Shown here in pieces: positions 47,289 through 60,218 of a stretch of DNA of 64,000 nt; position 1 is the first letter of the stretch, and every line of letters begins with the position of its first letter. The stretch comes from Pagrus major (lineage: Eukaryota > Chordata > Actinopteri > Spariformes > Sparidae), in the NCBI RefSeq assembly GCF_040436345.1, contig NC_133221.1, forward strand, positions 17,295,165 through 17,359,164, read 5' to 3'. A program made the translations under genes and the position numbers. Below the pieces are notes generated by a model. It worked only from the letters and a program-made list of their open reading frames with translations. It searched no databases and was not told where the DNA came from.

Positions 47289-48115
47289 GGCAGGCACCGC
47301 TGACTCTGTGTCTCAGCTGGGGTTCAATGTGCCAGAGAGTTTATGACAGGGCTTCCTTGATTCAATCACAGTATATCCCAACCAGCATGACACTGTAAGA
47401 GTTCAGTGTAGGTGGCTAAATTTTAATATCATTCAGTGGCAGCATTTGCTTGGCATGATTCAGGAAGAAAAGAAGATGGAATATAATTTTAAAGTACTGC
47501 ACAAGTACCTGATCTGAGTCAGTGACACAGCAGCAGATGTATGGAAATATATTTTTTAATGATTTTAGTTAATTATTTTTTAATTTTTTGAATGAACCGG
47601 CAAAAAATGGCAGCGTATCATACATTTTCGTTGTTAAATCAGGTTTTTCTGGTGTTACTTTTCTGTATTTTAATCATTTTGAAACATTTTTGGCTGAAAT
47701 GAACAACAAAATGACTTGAAATTATGTTTTCTTTGTGTCTTTGTTTGCATTTTTCCTTTTGAATCCTCTCCTCATACTCTAAATCCACAGCCAGCAGTGA
47801 TATGATGTGTGTTCCATTAAGAAAGGCAACAACTGTTCTGTGAAAATCTCTTTTCTTTTTTTTACCTCAGAGTGATATGAGATGCTCTGATGTGGAAGCG
47901 CTTACCTGAACCCCCCTGCGCTTCTGTCTGAGAACACTGTAGCCTGTGATGAACAGCATTATACAAAAACTGCGCTGAATCCCTCTTGTCTAGTCATTTT
48001 ATGTAACTCAACAATAAACATTGTAGCAGGTGACTGATCATTACTCTCTGATCTTGAAGAATCCCTCACAAACAGCTTGAAACGTTTGAAAAATGAATAA
48101 ATTATGTATAAAAAA
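47289..48115 (+). other. c1galt1: c1galt1 3' untranslated region
   Basis: Sequence after the TAA at 47286-47288 is AT-rich and non-coding. Polyadenylation signals AATAAA occur at 48013-48018 and 48096-48101. The second would end the transcript inside the predicted tac3a 3' region on the other strand. Confidence 0.5.
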
Positions 48116-48120
48116 TTATG

Positions 48121-48126
48121 TTTATT
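48121..48126 (-). terminator. tac3a: polyadenylation signal of tac3a
   Basis: Minus-strand AATAAA about 250 bases after the tac3a stop codon would place cleavage near 48100. That is within a few bases of the second c1galt1 signal on the opposite strand. Confidence 0.5.
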
Positions 48127-48376
48127 TTGAACTTTGAGGAAAAAGAACAACATGATAAAGAAATAGAATATATTAAGCTGTCACTTCTAATTATGCTTTG
48201 TCTTCAGATAAAACAAATACAATCTGTGTAGTTTTATGGTCACTTTCATGAGCCAGCTGGCAGGTTTACATTGTGAATCATTAAGTCGTCTCCATCAGAC
48301 GTTTAGTTCATTGTTTGTGTTCGCTGTGATCTTCTGTCATTGATGCGAGATGTAAGAGTTGCTTCAGTATTTACGT

Positions 48377-49558
48377 CTACAGCCCCTGAAGAAACCTGCA
48401 ACAAAACACATCAGACATGGATTTAAGTTAAACCTACGCTCAATTTCAACGTGTGAAATCAAGTCTTTAATACACCATAAAAAATTCATCAAAGTCAGCA
48501 GTGCTTCACAACTTGAAGCTCTTCTGTCTGATATGGTTTTATCCTTTATTTGAAAGGTGAAGTGTTAACTTTATTTTTTCAAAAGACATGTTTCATTGTA
48601 CTGAGTGAAAAAGAAGAGGCACTCACCTCAGCCTGCACTTGTTGAAAAAAATGCCTCTCCTCTCTGGGTACTCTCTCCTCCAGGGACCATTATCTGTGAG
48701 AGCACACATTACAAGATATTCCCATAAAGATATATTGTCTGTGTGATGAGCACCAGAGAAAAGGTTCAATCTGAATGCCAACAGGGCTGTTGAGAATATT
48801 TGACTTTTGTCAGTCGCAACACTCACCGGGGTCTGAGTTTCTCCTCCCCATGAGACCAACAAAAATGTCATGCATTTCCCCTGATGACAAGAATGGAAAC
48901 CTTTAAATTGTGTGTTTTATAATGATTTCAAATTAAAAAAGAAAGCAGCCATTTCATATAATTACTAAATCACAGAGGTCTTACTTTTTTGCGGTGACTG
49001 TACAGGATCTTCATCTGATGGATATGAAATGAAATCAAAGGGGGAGAAACAGCTTTGTGAAACAGAAGTTAAAGGAGCATTTGAGAAAATAAGAATCCAG
49101 ATGATCAAATATAATAAAGAGCCAGAATTAACACCACACTGTATATTGCCATTTTGTGTTTCTTGAGTTTATTATCATTAACATTAATACTTGTATTATT
49201 ATTATTACAATGAACTCATGAATGTATTCAGTGGACAACGTTCGTCATTCGGAAGAAGACTCACCCGCATTTCTTCTGCCCATCAGACCCACAAAGCTGT
49301 CATAATCCAAATCGCTATACCTCTTCAGAATGGTCCGCTTGAGGGTGTCCAAACCTGTGCTCTGCTGCAATTATGACAAGCAAGAAAAAAATCAGTTTCT
49401 GTTAAAAGTAGGCAGGTCGGAATATCAGCTTGATCATTACGCGCCAGGAAACCCACATCTGAAGTTGATCTGCGCGATCCGGGCTCCTCGCATCTGGACT
49501 GGCTGTATCGAAGTTTCATGATGAGGAACAGAGTCACCAGCAGCAAATGTCTCCTCAT
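48377..49558 (-). CDS. tac3a: tachykinin 3 precursor (neurokinin B / neurokinin F)
   Basis: Coding exons in gene order: 49558-49457, 49364-49265, 49014-48985, 48880-48827, 48693-48627, 48395-48377, giving 372 nt or 123 residues with all phases consistent. The secreted precursor opens with a signal peptide (MRRHLLLVTLFLIM) and yields two amidated peptides. YSDLDYDSFVGLM (about 50-62) is bounded by KR and GRR and is of the fish neurokinin F type. EMHDIFVGLM (about 79-88) is bounded by KR and GRR and is neurokinin B. Both end in the tachykinin core FVGLM plus the Gly amide donor. In vertebrates neurokinin B acts through NK3-type receptors and is tied to reproductive hormone control. The C-terminus reads KCRLRFLQGL. 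The peptide set matches zebrafish Tac3a as I recall it, not Tac3b. A non-coding first exon lies upstream. Confidence 0.93.
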
Positions 49559-49969
49559 TTTTTCAGCACCACCTGTGGGAGATAGTGACAGGTATCCTGT
49601 TTTATTCGGGTTGGCAAAACATCGCTGAATATTGCCTTTTTATCGAGGAATCAATTGTGCTTAATGCGCAAAAGCCGCTGCGTAATTGGCGCGTAAAAGC
49701 GCGCGGTGTAAGGTTTACAAAGATATACTTTGTAAGAGTTATTTTTAATGTAATTATGTAATTACTGTTTTGATTCTCATGCACGCATCCAATAAAGAAA
49801 GATGTATATATAAAAAAACGAAAATAATTTCACAGTCCCCTGTTTCCTCTCCAAAAAGTCATGGTAAACCAGAAATTCCCTTCCTCCTAACAGAAAAAAA
49901 CAACTGCTGAAAACAGAATACAGATTTAACATTTCACTTAAGCATTTACAGTTTGTCTTTTTTCTTTAC

Positions 49970-50140
49970 CTGTTTTCTGTCGAGCAGATAATGTGGTCAA
50001 AGAGTCAGCAGCGCGCGCCCTGGTGCAGAGTAAAGTGGGAGCGGATAGATCCTGCAGTGAGATCCGGTCAGGATAAATGATCCGTCCACGCTTTGGGGTA
50101 ATAAATAATCGCTGGATACCTGCGTAACGCCAATCAGCAA
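49970..50140 (-). other. tac3a: candidate non-coding first exon of tac3a
   Basis: On the minus strand CTCGACAGAAAACAG is followed by the donor GTAAAG at 49969. The matching acceptor is TCTCCCACAG, opening the exon with the start codon at 49572. The 5' limit is set only by the TATA-like sequence about 30 bases upstream. Confidence 0.5.
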
Positions 50141-50164
50141 CCGAGGCGTAGGTGGGGTATCGGG

Positions 50165-50171
50165 TCTTATA
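50165..50171 (-). promoter_or_regulatory. tac3a: TATA-like box of tac3a
   Basis: Minus-strand TATAAGA lies about 30 bases before the proposed first exon. About 95 bases further upstream, GACGTCA at 50266-50272 (context AGACGTCAC) differs by one base from a full cAMP-response element. Both are motif calls without experimental support. Confidence 0.42.
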
Positions 50172-50761
50172 TCACGTTGTGCTGAATGCTGCGTAGCCTA
50201 CTCATTGATGGTGATGAGCTGTTGCCCCTCCACCAAACACGCACGCACACTCATCATCAAAAAAAGACGTCACGAGGATATAGGTTCGTGAACTCAAGCC
50301 CATCCCTGAACATATTTGGGAGCTTTCTTTGGCTCTGGAGGAAACAAACAAAAGATTTTTCATGAGTTACATTTCTATTTTATTTTTATTTTTTGCAGCA
50401 GTGCCATTTATCCATCACTCTGCTCACATGTTCCTCTAGGTGCCTTTCCACTCCATTGACTGCTCGACATGATCACTGTCAACATACTAATCTTTTTAGG
50501 AAGTAATTATAAAGATAACAGCTGCCTCTGCATGTCACTCTAGAAGACTGTGATTTATGTGACTAGATAGGCTAAACAGCTGTGTGTTTTTAATTGACTG
50601 CCCAACAGGCTGCACATTTATACAGACAATGTGGCATGAAAGCAAATCTACCTCTGGGCAGGTTTGTTGTCAGTTAATGGAGGGTGGTGTTAATTCCTAC
50701 CATGCTTTATGAATTTAAATGAAATTCACATTACATTTTGACAATATTCAAGAGCACAGTT

Positions 50762-51082
50762 TAAAGGGGCATTATGTAGCTTTAGAGAAGAAATTCAAAC
50801 TTTTGATATTTACAATATTAATGAGTAAATAATACAAACTCATAACTGAATAAACAAGCTGTTCTCAGAGGAAAATAGGTCCCCAGAACACTGTCTGAAG
50901 CTAGAAAGGTGGCAGGGTCCGCCAAATATAAACAAAGTAAAACAGTGTGAATTGTGTTGCCCTTTAAGGTCAGTTTGTTTATTCAGTTTATGCAGTCACG
51001 AAAAAAGAAGAGAGTCTATTTAGTTTGTTTAGATCTTTCTCTTCTGATAAAATTTCGTCTGCAGAACTACATAGTGCACCTT
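50762..51082 (+). mobile_element. TTAAAGG...CCTTTAA inverted-repeat element, copy 2
   Basis: It starts TTAAAGGGGCATTATGTAG and ends CTACATAGTGCACCTTTAA, imperfect terminal inverted repeats of about 19 bases. The middle (CTGTTCTCAGAGGAAAATAG, GGCAGGGTCCGCCAAATA, AAGGTCAGTTTGTTTATTCA) is shared with copies at 52404 and, inverted, 39258. It is non-coding and behaves as a MITE. Confidence 0.8.
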
Positions 51083-52403
51083 TAATACATGGTGTTTCTG
51101 TTGCACACACAGTTAAATGCCGCAGTATTAGCTGAAAAAGTGATATTATCAGTGCAGCCACTGAACTGACTCAAATCCAGACATGTGTTGTTTGGACAGA
51201 CACATCCTCATACCAGTCGTGACACAACGAGCAACACGTGATTCAGACGGTCACTTTCCATGGCTGCTATATTCTCTCTTAAACGGCTCTGACAGGTGCT
51301 GAGATGAAATGTCTGTCTTGTAACTTGTATAAGCACAGATTGTGTGACACCTCTAAGCAGCACTACATGATTTAGTTGCTCTGTTATTGTAGTGAAGAAA
51401 CTTTAACATTTCCTATACATTCAGCTCCAAATTAATGTCGTTATACCAAAGTATTAATGGGAGCTCTTCATGAAAAAGTCTTTTCCTTAAACCATAAACA
51501 GCTGAAAATGACTCAAAATTAATGCAGATACCAAACCTATCATTTTCTTGCAATTACACAAGCAATTACACTTGTGTTGGCGTTTGTGCGCACATTCGGA
51601 ATGCAAACAAGCATGAATATTTCAGCAAAGCAAGGTTTGAGATCATAGCTGTGGAAAGAGGCATGCAGGGGTAACTGCTGCAGAGATCAGTGGCTGTGGT
51701 CCTCGGGGACTGAGGCCTCATATAGGCGACACTAACAACAAAGCACCAGGCAAATAGTGCATTTCACAAAAGGTTAACACTGCTGTGTTTTAGTAATGAT
51801 TTCCCATTTCCATATTTGTCCTGTTACTTTATGTAGTAGCGCGGGGGTGAGGAGAGGGGATCGCAGCAGTGCAGGGGTCCGGGATGGGAGATCTGACAGA
51901 AGTGGGGGAAGTCACTAATTGAATTTTTACATTATTGATGAGGGTTTCTTTTATCCCCCTTGGTAATCAAAGCGACCCGGTTTGTGGAATAACAGAGAGC
52001 ACAGAGAAAGAGTGCCAGGGGCTGTTTATCCACAACATGCAAAGGCAGGAGAAGTTTCTCATCCAACCGACAGGCTAATGATTATTAGGTTCCAGTGTGC
52101 TGCAGGGCTGGATGGACGTCCAGCTATACATCACATGAAGGTGGTCACATGCAGCCGCTGCTCTATTGCATTCAGATGTCAATTATTCCCGGCACCTGAC
52201 TCAATGAAAACTGTTGCGCACTCGTGATGTATGAGCTCTTCTCAGACCTGCAGACAGCTGTGAAGGTGATTGAACGGTCTCTCGTCCTGACAGGTCAGCG
52301 GGATGTTCACGGTTGGCTCACTAACAGCAGGGAGCACATGGTGGCAATAAGTGGACTAGAATATGAGACGACACACGTAATAAGACACAGATCAGCGTCA
52401 TGT

Positions 52404-52770
52404 TAAAGGGGCACCGTGTAGCTGTGGAGAAATGTTTTTTTTTAACTAAAGATTTTGAATATTTACAATATTACAAAATCCTAAATATTTTTTTTCTCCA
52501 TGACTGAATAAACAAGCTGTTCTCAGAGGAAAATAAGGTCCCCAGAACACTGCTTGAAACTAGAAAGGTGGCAGGGTCCGCCAAATATAAACAAAGTAAA
52601 ACAGTATGAAGCTGTGTTGTCCTTTAAGGTCAGTTTGTTTATTCAGTTTATTCAGTCATGAAAACAAAGAGAGTTTGTTTATGTAGTTTCAGACATAAAG
52701 AAATCAGTCAATGAAGATCTTTCTCTTCTGATTCAAATTCCTTTCCTAAAACTACATAGTGCACCTTTAA
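52404..52770 (+). mobile_element. TTAAAGG...CCTTTAA inverted-repeat element, copy 3
   Basis: A longer, more complete copy in the same orientation as copy 2, from TTAAAGGGGCACCGTGTAG to CTACATAGTGCACCTTTAA. It keeps the segment TCAGACATAAAGAAATCAGT that copy 2 has lost. A TAA or TTA target duplication is possible but cannot be separated from the repeat ends. Confidence 0.8.
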
Positions 52771-55247
52771 GATTTATATTATCCATGCATGAAAAATACG
52801 ATCAGTCAGTTTGCTTCTGGAAAATGTTGTATGGCTTCGTCCTCCTCCGATTCAGATATTTATCAGCAAATGTGTAAAAAGCGAGCTGTCTGAATTTCAG
52901 CATCTTTTTTAATATAAAATATCAACTGGTTTCAACAATTTCATTTCATAATGTTGCACATATGATCCTGCTCTTTATGTACCCACATATTAAATTAACA
53001 GGCTGAATAGATTGCGATAACCTTGCTGGGGAACACACATAAATTGAGATATACAGAATATTTTGAAAAGACTCACTCACAAGACCGTAGAAGGCCTAAA
53101 AAATGACTATACAAGCCTGCAACTACAGTGTGGCAGTTCATTTTGTCTGGAGGCCCATGTCAGGACTTGAAAATAACCGACTCATTCCTATGTGTAGTTG
53201 TGTTGTTGAGGGGAGCAGCAGATAGAGCCTGGAGTGCAGTCACACTGTTATTCTCCTCCTGTCTCTCTAATGGAGCTGCCAATCATCCATTTGTGCGGGC
53301 TTTCATGGCCTGAGAGGGAGATAAAGTAAGTTCCACCCTGGAGTTGAGAGGGGACAGTGACGCGACAGGCCCTTATATGGGAGAGGTGTTATGAAAGAGG
53401 GAGAGAGAGTGAGACGGCAAAGATGAGATGTGCTAGAAATTGCGGGGTGTGGATTAATCTATATCTGTATATATACATGCTGGGGTTGGATGCACAGCTT
53501 GGGAAAATCTCTGGCCAATAAGTCCAAAGGGGATTCTGCATGTGTGAACACAGTAATAGGAAAACAGTCGTTCACACACTCAGTGGCCGTCCCTGCTGTT
53601 CGCTCTTGCTCGTGGCGACGTGGAGACTAAAATAAGAGGATCTAGATGATTCCAGGCCTCTCCACGGTGGATCGCAAGAGACACCTGTCAATAATTGAGT
53701 TAATGGGGTCTAATCCAATGATGGGAATTTAACTTGGAGTCCACTTTATACTTCTCCTTGGGGCGTGCAAAATGACTTTGATGGATGCAGTTTTTTATTC
53801 CACCCACTCCTCCCTGATCTCTGACTTGCGAGGTCCTGAAGTGTCACTTCCATCTAAATGTTAATTTGAAGGCTGTTTCTTTAAGACTGGCATGGATGCT
53901 GATATGCCTTGAAAGTCTATTTGCATTAGACCATGTTGGCTATGGGAAACTGTGAGATACAATGTCGCTAAACCAAAACACATTCATTTTTTTTTCTGTG
54001 TTCTGCAAAGAGCCCCTGAGAGTGTTTTTCTGCTCAGGTCTTGTCAGAAGGCTTTCGTCCACTTTAATCTTCTCTCAGTGACGGTGGTTGGTGCCGAGGC
54101 CTATTGGAGAAAATAAGACTCTCTGAATCTGTTTTGGCTCTTGAATCTCTCTTTGTTCTGGATTGGTGGACTGTTAAGGTCTTCCTTGTAACAGTATTGC
54201 CTATTTTCTACTCACGATAGAGTGAGAATCTTCGAGAAGATACATTATTATCCTGTTCATCACAAAGGCAATCACTGTGTCCTGCATGCATCCTTTTATT
54301 TGCACTGTAGTTGACAAAATGACTGCAATCAGATGCTTGAGTTTTGTTTTCAACCCTAGAAATGGGTTTTCTGTCCTGAGTACTATAAATCATACAAACT
54401 CTGGCCATTGTGAGTTTGTTTTAAAGTTTTTGTTGGTTGCCAAAAGGGTTTTGCTTTGTCATTTGATCATGTATTCCAAGATGTGTCGATTTTTCATTGT
54501 GAGAGGCATGTTGAATGTTGCCATTTCTCCACTATAGTGAGATGTGATGAGCCCTTCATGCTGAATTTATTTCCTCTGCCATTTGCCATTACTCTGCTGC
54601 CAGTTTCCCAAACCTTTTGGCTGCCACTGTTACCACCGCCTGTCCAATTTATACTCCAAATACAGGGTAGATATCACCAGAGTCACTGCCAACAGCTGCG
54701 GACTGAAGTTAGCTCGTTGGCTCAGTTAACTGTAAAGATAGCGGTTGTATTAACTAATTCTCACGGGGCTGGGATTTCAGAGCGTCTGGCGAGTTTCTTC
54801 TTGTTTACTATTGGACGGTCACCTCTAGAAGTACAAAGTTAGCATCCTGGTTAGCATGCTGACTTTAACAGATAGCCTATCTCTGCAACAGAATACGTTC
54901 TATAGATGTGTTCGACATGATGTAAAAACTGTTATTTATCCGCGTTCTGTTGATGATTTTTGTTCATTGTTGAAAGTTTTAAACTATACATTTCTTATAA
55001 ACATGGATCAGTGTACCATTTAGCTTGAACATGAGAAAGTTTAGCATCAGGCCGCCATGTTAAAAAAGACAGGGGGGGCAGAGAGGGACTCAGATGCACG
55101 TGCAGCCGTCCCAGCTACCAAAACAAAGAACAGAGGAACTTCATCTTGAGGATGCTGTTACTGCACAGTGTAGCAGTGGATTGATGGGGGAATAGCCAAT
55201 TATCATTAAAATGCGAGTAACATCAGTTAGATAAGCTAACAATAATG

Positions 55248-55400
55248 TTAGACCGGTGGAGAAGCTAACATTGGTGTGAGCCCCTCAAAGAAGCTAATAT
55301 CAATTTTAGCCAGTTGGAGAAGCTAAAATATGTTAGCCCGTTGGAGAAGCTAACAGATGTTACCCTTTTGGAGAAGCTAACACTGACGTGAGCCTGTTAG
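55248..55400. repeat. short degenerate minisatellite with GGAGAAGCTAA core
   Basis: Five tandem units of about 27-33 bases share GAGAAGCTAA (one unit has AAAGAAGCTAA) followed by a variable part ending TGTTAG or TGTGAG. Units differ by several bases. The array lies in the gene-poor region and is non-coding. Confidence 0.65.
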
Positions 55401-58400
55401 CGTTGAATTTCCTGGACCACATAGGGCTATTACTTGGTGTATCCTCGCATCCTCTGAAATACTTCTGACTCATCAAAGCTATAATTAAATGACCATCTTT
55501 TCTTCCATTATGAGAAGTTAGCTAACCACTGACAAGAAAATGAGTATATGACAGTTGCCATTGATACAGGCAGCCTCATGTACATTCTAAACACAGATGC
55601 GGGCACGACAGGACGAGTGCCAACTGAAGAATCGAGTTTACGGTTGTAGTTAGTTAGATGAGACACGAGATACATTTTTCTGTAATGAGGCCACAGGTTC
55701 TGTGCAGATAATTGAGATGTAAAACAGGGTTTATATTTTATTACCGTGGTGTGAATAAGAGATGGCAATATTGCGATGAGCTTCAATCACACCTGGATAT
55801 TAGACTGACTGACTGTGCCCGGATGTGACCTCTCTCTGGTGCTTATTTCTTTCTGTCCCGCCTGCTCATAAAATTGTGTCAAGGGAAATTACGGAATCAT
55901 AAGATCAAAGTATGCAACATAGAGACTGAGACCGAAATTGGGAAACCGTGAAACTCTTCACGGTCACCCATTCTGATTGAACTTGAACATTTGATGCGAG
56001 GAATTTTGTGATTTGTCACTTCCTGCTGTGTGCGTGTTCTTTTGTTTCTGCATGTGTGTGTGTATGCACATATAGGTGCATTAAGTCCAGCATGAACATT
56101 TTAAAGCGAGTGCACAGACACACACATAAACACACCGACATTAAACAAACTGCGCATGTTTTATTCAGCTGTGATGTGACAGATACCCATGGGACGATGT
56201 GGAAAATTTCCCATGACAGTGCTGCAAATACAATAGGCCACATTGATCCAAGCTCTTTCTGTGTCATTAAGCGCAGTCATTTCCTGAGGGGGGTGGATTA
56301 CTGTAGTACTTTATCCTTTTATTTACTGATATGGTACATTCAATGATAGATACATAATGAGCTTTAAGAGGTTTAAGTGTATGATCTACTGGCTGATGTC
56401 CACGACAATGCTCACGACTGCTGAATTTCAAAAGAAGATGTATAATATTTATTGCTGAAATAATAAGCCTGGACCAAAGGTGAGTCCTGCATAAAGGAAA
56501 TTTTCAAAGCCAATAAAAAACGGAGCTGTGAATGACCGCTGGCATTTTTGCACGCCACTTTGTCTCTTTTCACAGGAGACCAAGTCAATGAAACACATTA
56601 TTCATGGAGCACTCACATAATTTGCTGGTCACATCACCTTCTAGAAACGGCTGTTATTACTTTCATGGTATGAGGGGTCAGCTATTGATCAATTCTGACA
56701 CATCAAGACACTTTCTTTTGAATGTTACTATCAGCTACAGCATCTATTCACAGCACCAGCTCGTGATGAAGGTGAAGCACAAATAGAGTCTTCTCCCTGG
56801 AAGGACGTTAGAATAGCTTCAGGTTTTTAGGTTTGATTTGAGGAAGCAGCAGATCCTCAAAAATTATGGATTTTAAAAAGTTAATAATGAATGAGAGATA
56901 TACAAGGTGCAGACATACTTAGAAGAAGGGAAGGGACTTAAAACTGTTAATAATTGATCAAATGGCTGTGTGTAATGTATGTAAAATGGAACTTTGTGCT
57001 ACTTACATCAATTCATTCAAGTTTTCAATGGGAAAAGGCAAGAAAATGGTAACGTTCAACTGATAGGCACCGTCTTCCCTTCGAAAAAGCTGAATAAATC
57101 TGACAGAGATTTGTGAGGTCCTGATAAATTAGTCCGATGCACAACAAAATGGAGGGAGATCTGTGGGGCCCATGCCCACGGCCAATGCCTAATCTAAGAT
57201 GTCCTCCGGTGTCCACACACCCCTGCCCTGAAGGCCACTGGACAACCAGAAGGAGGGAGGGTGGTCAGTGGGCCACGATGAATTTACTGTTTAATCAAGG
57301 AGACAAGAATTAGCTAGCTAGTGTGCTATTTCCTAACTGTTCAGTGCATGTCTGGTGGTAATAAGTTGCACCTATGTTTTTCTCTCTTGGTTTGTAAAAC
57401 CAAAATCAAGCGGTGGAGCTGATACAGCGCATTCTGAGCTGTAGCTTCCCCGGTAAACACTCCAACCACTTTTAACTGTCGGTACTGCAGTGTCTCTGGG
57501 CTCGTTAGGTAGAGTGGACAGGCTGGACGTTGGTTGACATAAGTTACATTGGCTTATCATTGTCAGGTTTTAACACAGGTTGCAATACGGGAAGTGCAAG
57601 TCAAGCCTCCATGATGACATAGCAGTTGTCTGCTTTGCAGTCAGGATGTGGTGGTTGTGTGTGTCCGTGCATGTGTGATCAGTGATCACACTGTTGACGT
57701 AATGTTCGTGCCATGAACTACCTGAAAATTGAAAGCTGTATTTTTGCTGTAGTGTTTGTGATTGAGTTATTCAACAATCGTTTTTCACGAGGTGGTGACT
57801 TTATTCTTTCAGTCCCAAGAGCTGTCAAGGTGTACAGCATGAAAGGGGATTTTCAGCTTGTGTATTCATACTTAAATGAACAGCAAGGAGAATTTTGCAA
57901 GATTTTGCAAGAACGTGCTGCCGCCAGTCACAGCTGACAACGATTTTGTGTATGTTTTATATGTAATTGTCTGTTCGCATGTGCTTGTCTGGGTAATTGT
58001 GCGTGCTCTGAGTGCAGCATTTTCTTTTTTTTTTCTCTTCAGTGATTATGCATGAAGAGCTTTTACTGTGCTATCTTCCGTGAAGCCACAGTCAGACCAA
58101 TAAAAGCCACACCAACCTCAGCCCCTTAACACACACACACTCACACTCACACACAGAAACACACTTGCAAATACAGATGACTGATGGCCCTGGGCTCCCC
58201 TCTGTAAATGACAAGTGCCATCCATAACAGACAGGCAGGGGCTGGTAAAGTGATTACGTTCATAACACGCGGTGTCCTGGTAAACACAGCTGGCACCACG
58301 TCTGTCACGCTAGACATGAGGGCAAATTGCTCAGTCCATGTAAAATTATGGATTGCATTTTAGGATTGTCTTAAGAGCGGGTTGACATGACAGATGGATG

Positions 58401-59829
58401 AACTACACCTTTATTCCACCTCACTTACTGTAGAAGCTGTGACTGTCTGAGCCAGAGGATGTCAGAGACGACCAAGTATGATAAAACCTGATAAGATACC
58501 AGGAGGAGGACACTTAAGGTCTATTGTAAGCATGGGGAGCACATTATAAACCTGTTATGCATCACTATCTGATAATAACATGCATTAAAATTCATTATAA
58601 ATCTGGCACGGCTGTATAATGAGATTTTTATCTGACAGTGCCATGTCCTGTTTATAATGAATGTGCTGTGATTTGCTTTTGATAAAGCAGAATCTTGAAA
58701 TGCAGGGTGAAAGGCAACTGGACTCTCTGGTTGAAACCGATGAATCCTTTTGGACAAAAGTGGCAAAATATCACAGCATATTTGACTTATCATGGCAGGA
58801 AAGGCACAGGTGTTGATAAAAAGGCCCTTAAAACTTCTACACACCTGGTACAGCTGCAGGTGAGTCCACTTATTTGGATTGATTAGGCCTCTTCTCAGGA
58901 CTGTGTAGATTTGTACAATATGTTTGTGTTCATCTGTTCACCTCAGTCATTCTTACTGTTGTCTCCCAATTCTTTACGACATACTAATTGGTGTTATTGT
59001 GCATAATTGAATGTACTTAATCCATAGGTGTCATTCACTCTGGGGACTGCGGACTTTTTAAAATAGCTGATTTTGTCCCCATCACTTTTTAAAAACATAA
59101 TTTGTCAAAATGTTCTGGAAAAATAGCTTCCACAGACAAATGTTAACTAACACATGAGTACCCTTTGTACTTTATCAGCACCTGCAATTGAGATTAGCTG
59201 CAGCTGGTTCTCGTGCAAAATGATGACTAAATTTGAAGCCAGGACCAACAATACTTTGTACAGTACACTGTACTAAGGCTTAGCGACAGTCTACAACATG
59301 TGAAGGAAAACTGTTATTGTTATTGTTACAGTTTCTTGTGTGCTTAATGTTGTTGTGCATTTTACGCGGAGTGTTTTTGCAATTTCTCTTATGATATGCC
59401 TTATTGATGGGCTGTTATGCAAGTATTGTTTCTGCTGAAATGATCTACTCTAACCTCGTCACGATCTCCCCATTACGCTGAAGACCGTTTAAAAATCTGT
59501 TTTTTAATATGAGAATTTATGAGTTCTGCTTTTATTTACCAAGATTTTGTGCATTGCATTGTAGGACAACAGTGTAGATCAAGGGGAACCTCAAAATCTT
59601 TTTAAAAAAACTTTTATATACATTCTGATTTTATTGAGTACTTAAGGCAGCTTCAAGAAATGTCTTTTTTTTTAATTTTTTTTTTAAATTCTGGCAGCCC
59701 CTGGACAAATGTGGTGTGAGCACCATCGCCTTGTGTCTAGATCTAGAAGCTATATCTGGCAATGTAAGATTAATAACTGTAAAATGACAATGGTTTGTTT
59801 TAGTGCTGTACTTCTAAGTGCTGTATCAT

Positions 59830-60218
59830 AAGCAACCGGACTTGTTTCAGTTTCTTGAAGACGTTTCACTTCTCATCCAAGAGGCATCTTCAGTTCTAAC
59901 TAACTGGAAATTAGTTGGCAGGCTTTTAAACTCTGTGTGGGAGTGTTCTTAAAGAGTCGTTAAGGACACGTGTGAGCTCTGAGTTTCAGAGTCGTTAGGG
60001 TCACTTGTGGGTCGTTGACTTAACCGGCCTTCATGTGGGTTGCTGAGGCTAGGTGAGCCTGAATGGTTGTCAAGCTGTCTGGGGAGGAAACTCAGTACTG
60101 CATTGTAGGTGGGTGATAAGTAATATCTTAGGTCACCTCCTCTGTTCAAAGACGGTCATTCCAGTTTGACATAGATGGATTCCTTTATTCCTCTTTCAAA
60201 CCATCTGTCTTCTCTTTA
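59830..60218 (-). pseudogene. degenerate C-terminal fragment of a retroelement, probably Penelope-like GIY-YIG type
   Basis: On the minus strand the frame reads REDRWFERGIKESIYVKLE, then TGA, then PSLNRGGDLRYYLSPTYNAV and SFLPRQL. The phrases RWFERG.KE.IYV and NRGG.LR..LS.TYNAV are familiar to me from the tail of fish retroelement proteins with a GIY-YIG endonuclease. Downstream, GAAGACGTTTCACTTCTCAT (+ strand) is part of the same repeat. It is a short dead fragment; family placement is from memory and uncertain. Confidence 0.5.

Noticed and set aside
54277..54842. 86- and 128-residue overlapping frames
   Set aside because: Two frames over the same DNA, no splice-supported continuation or domain.
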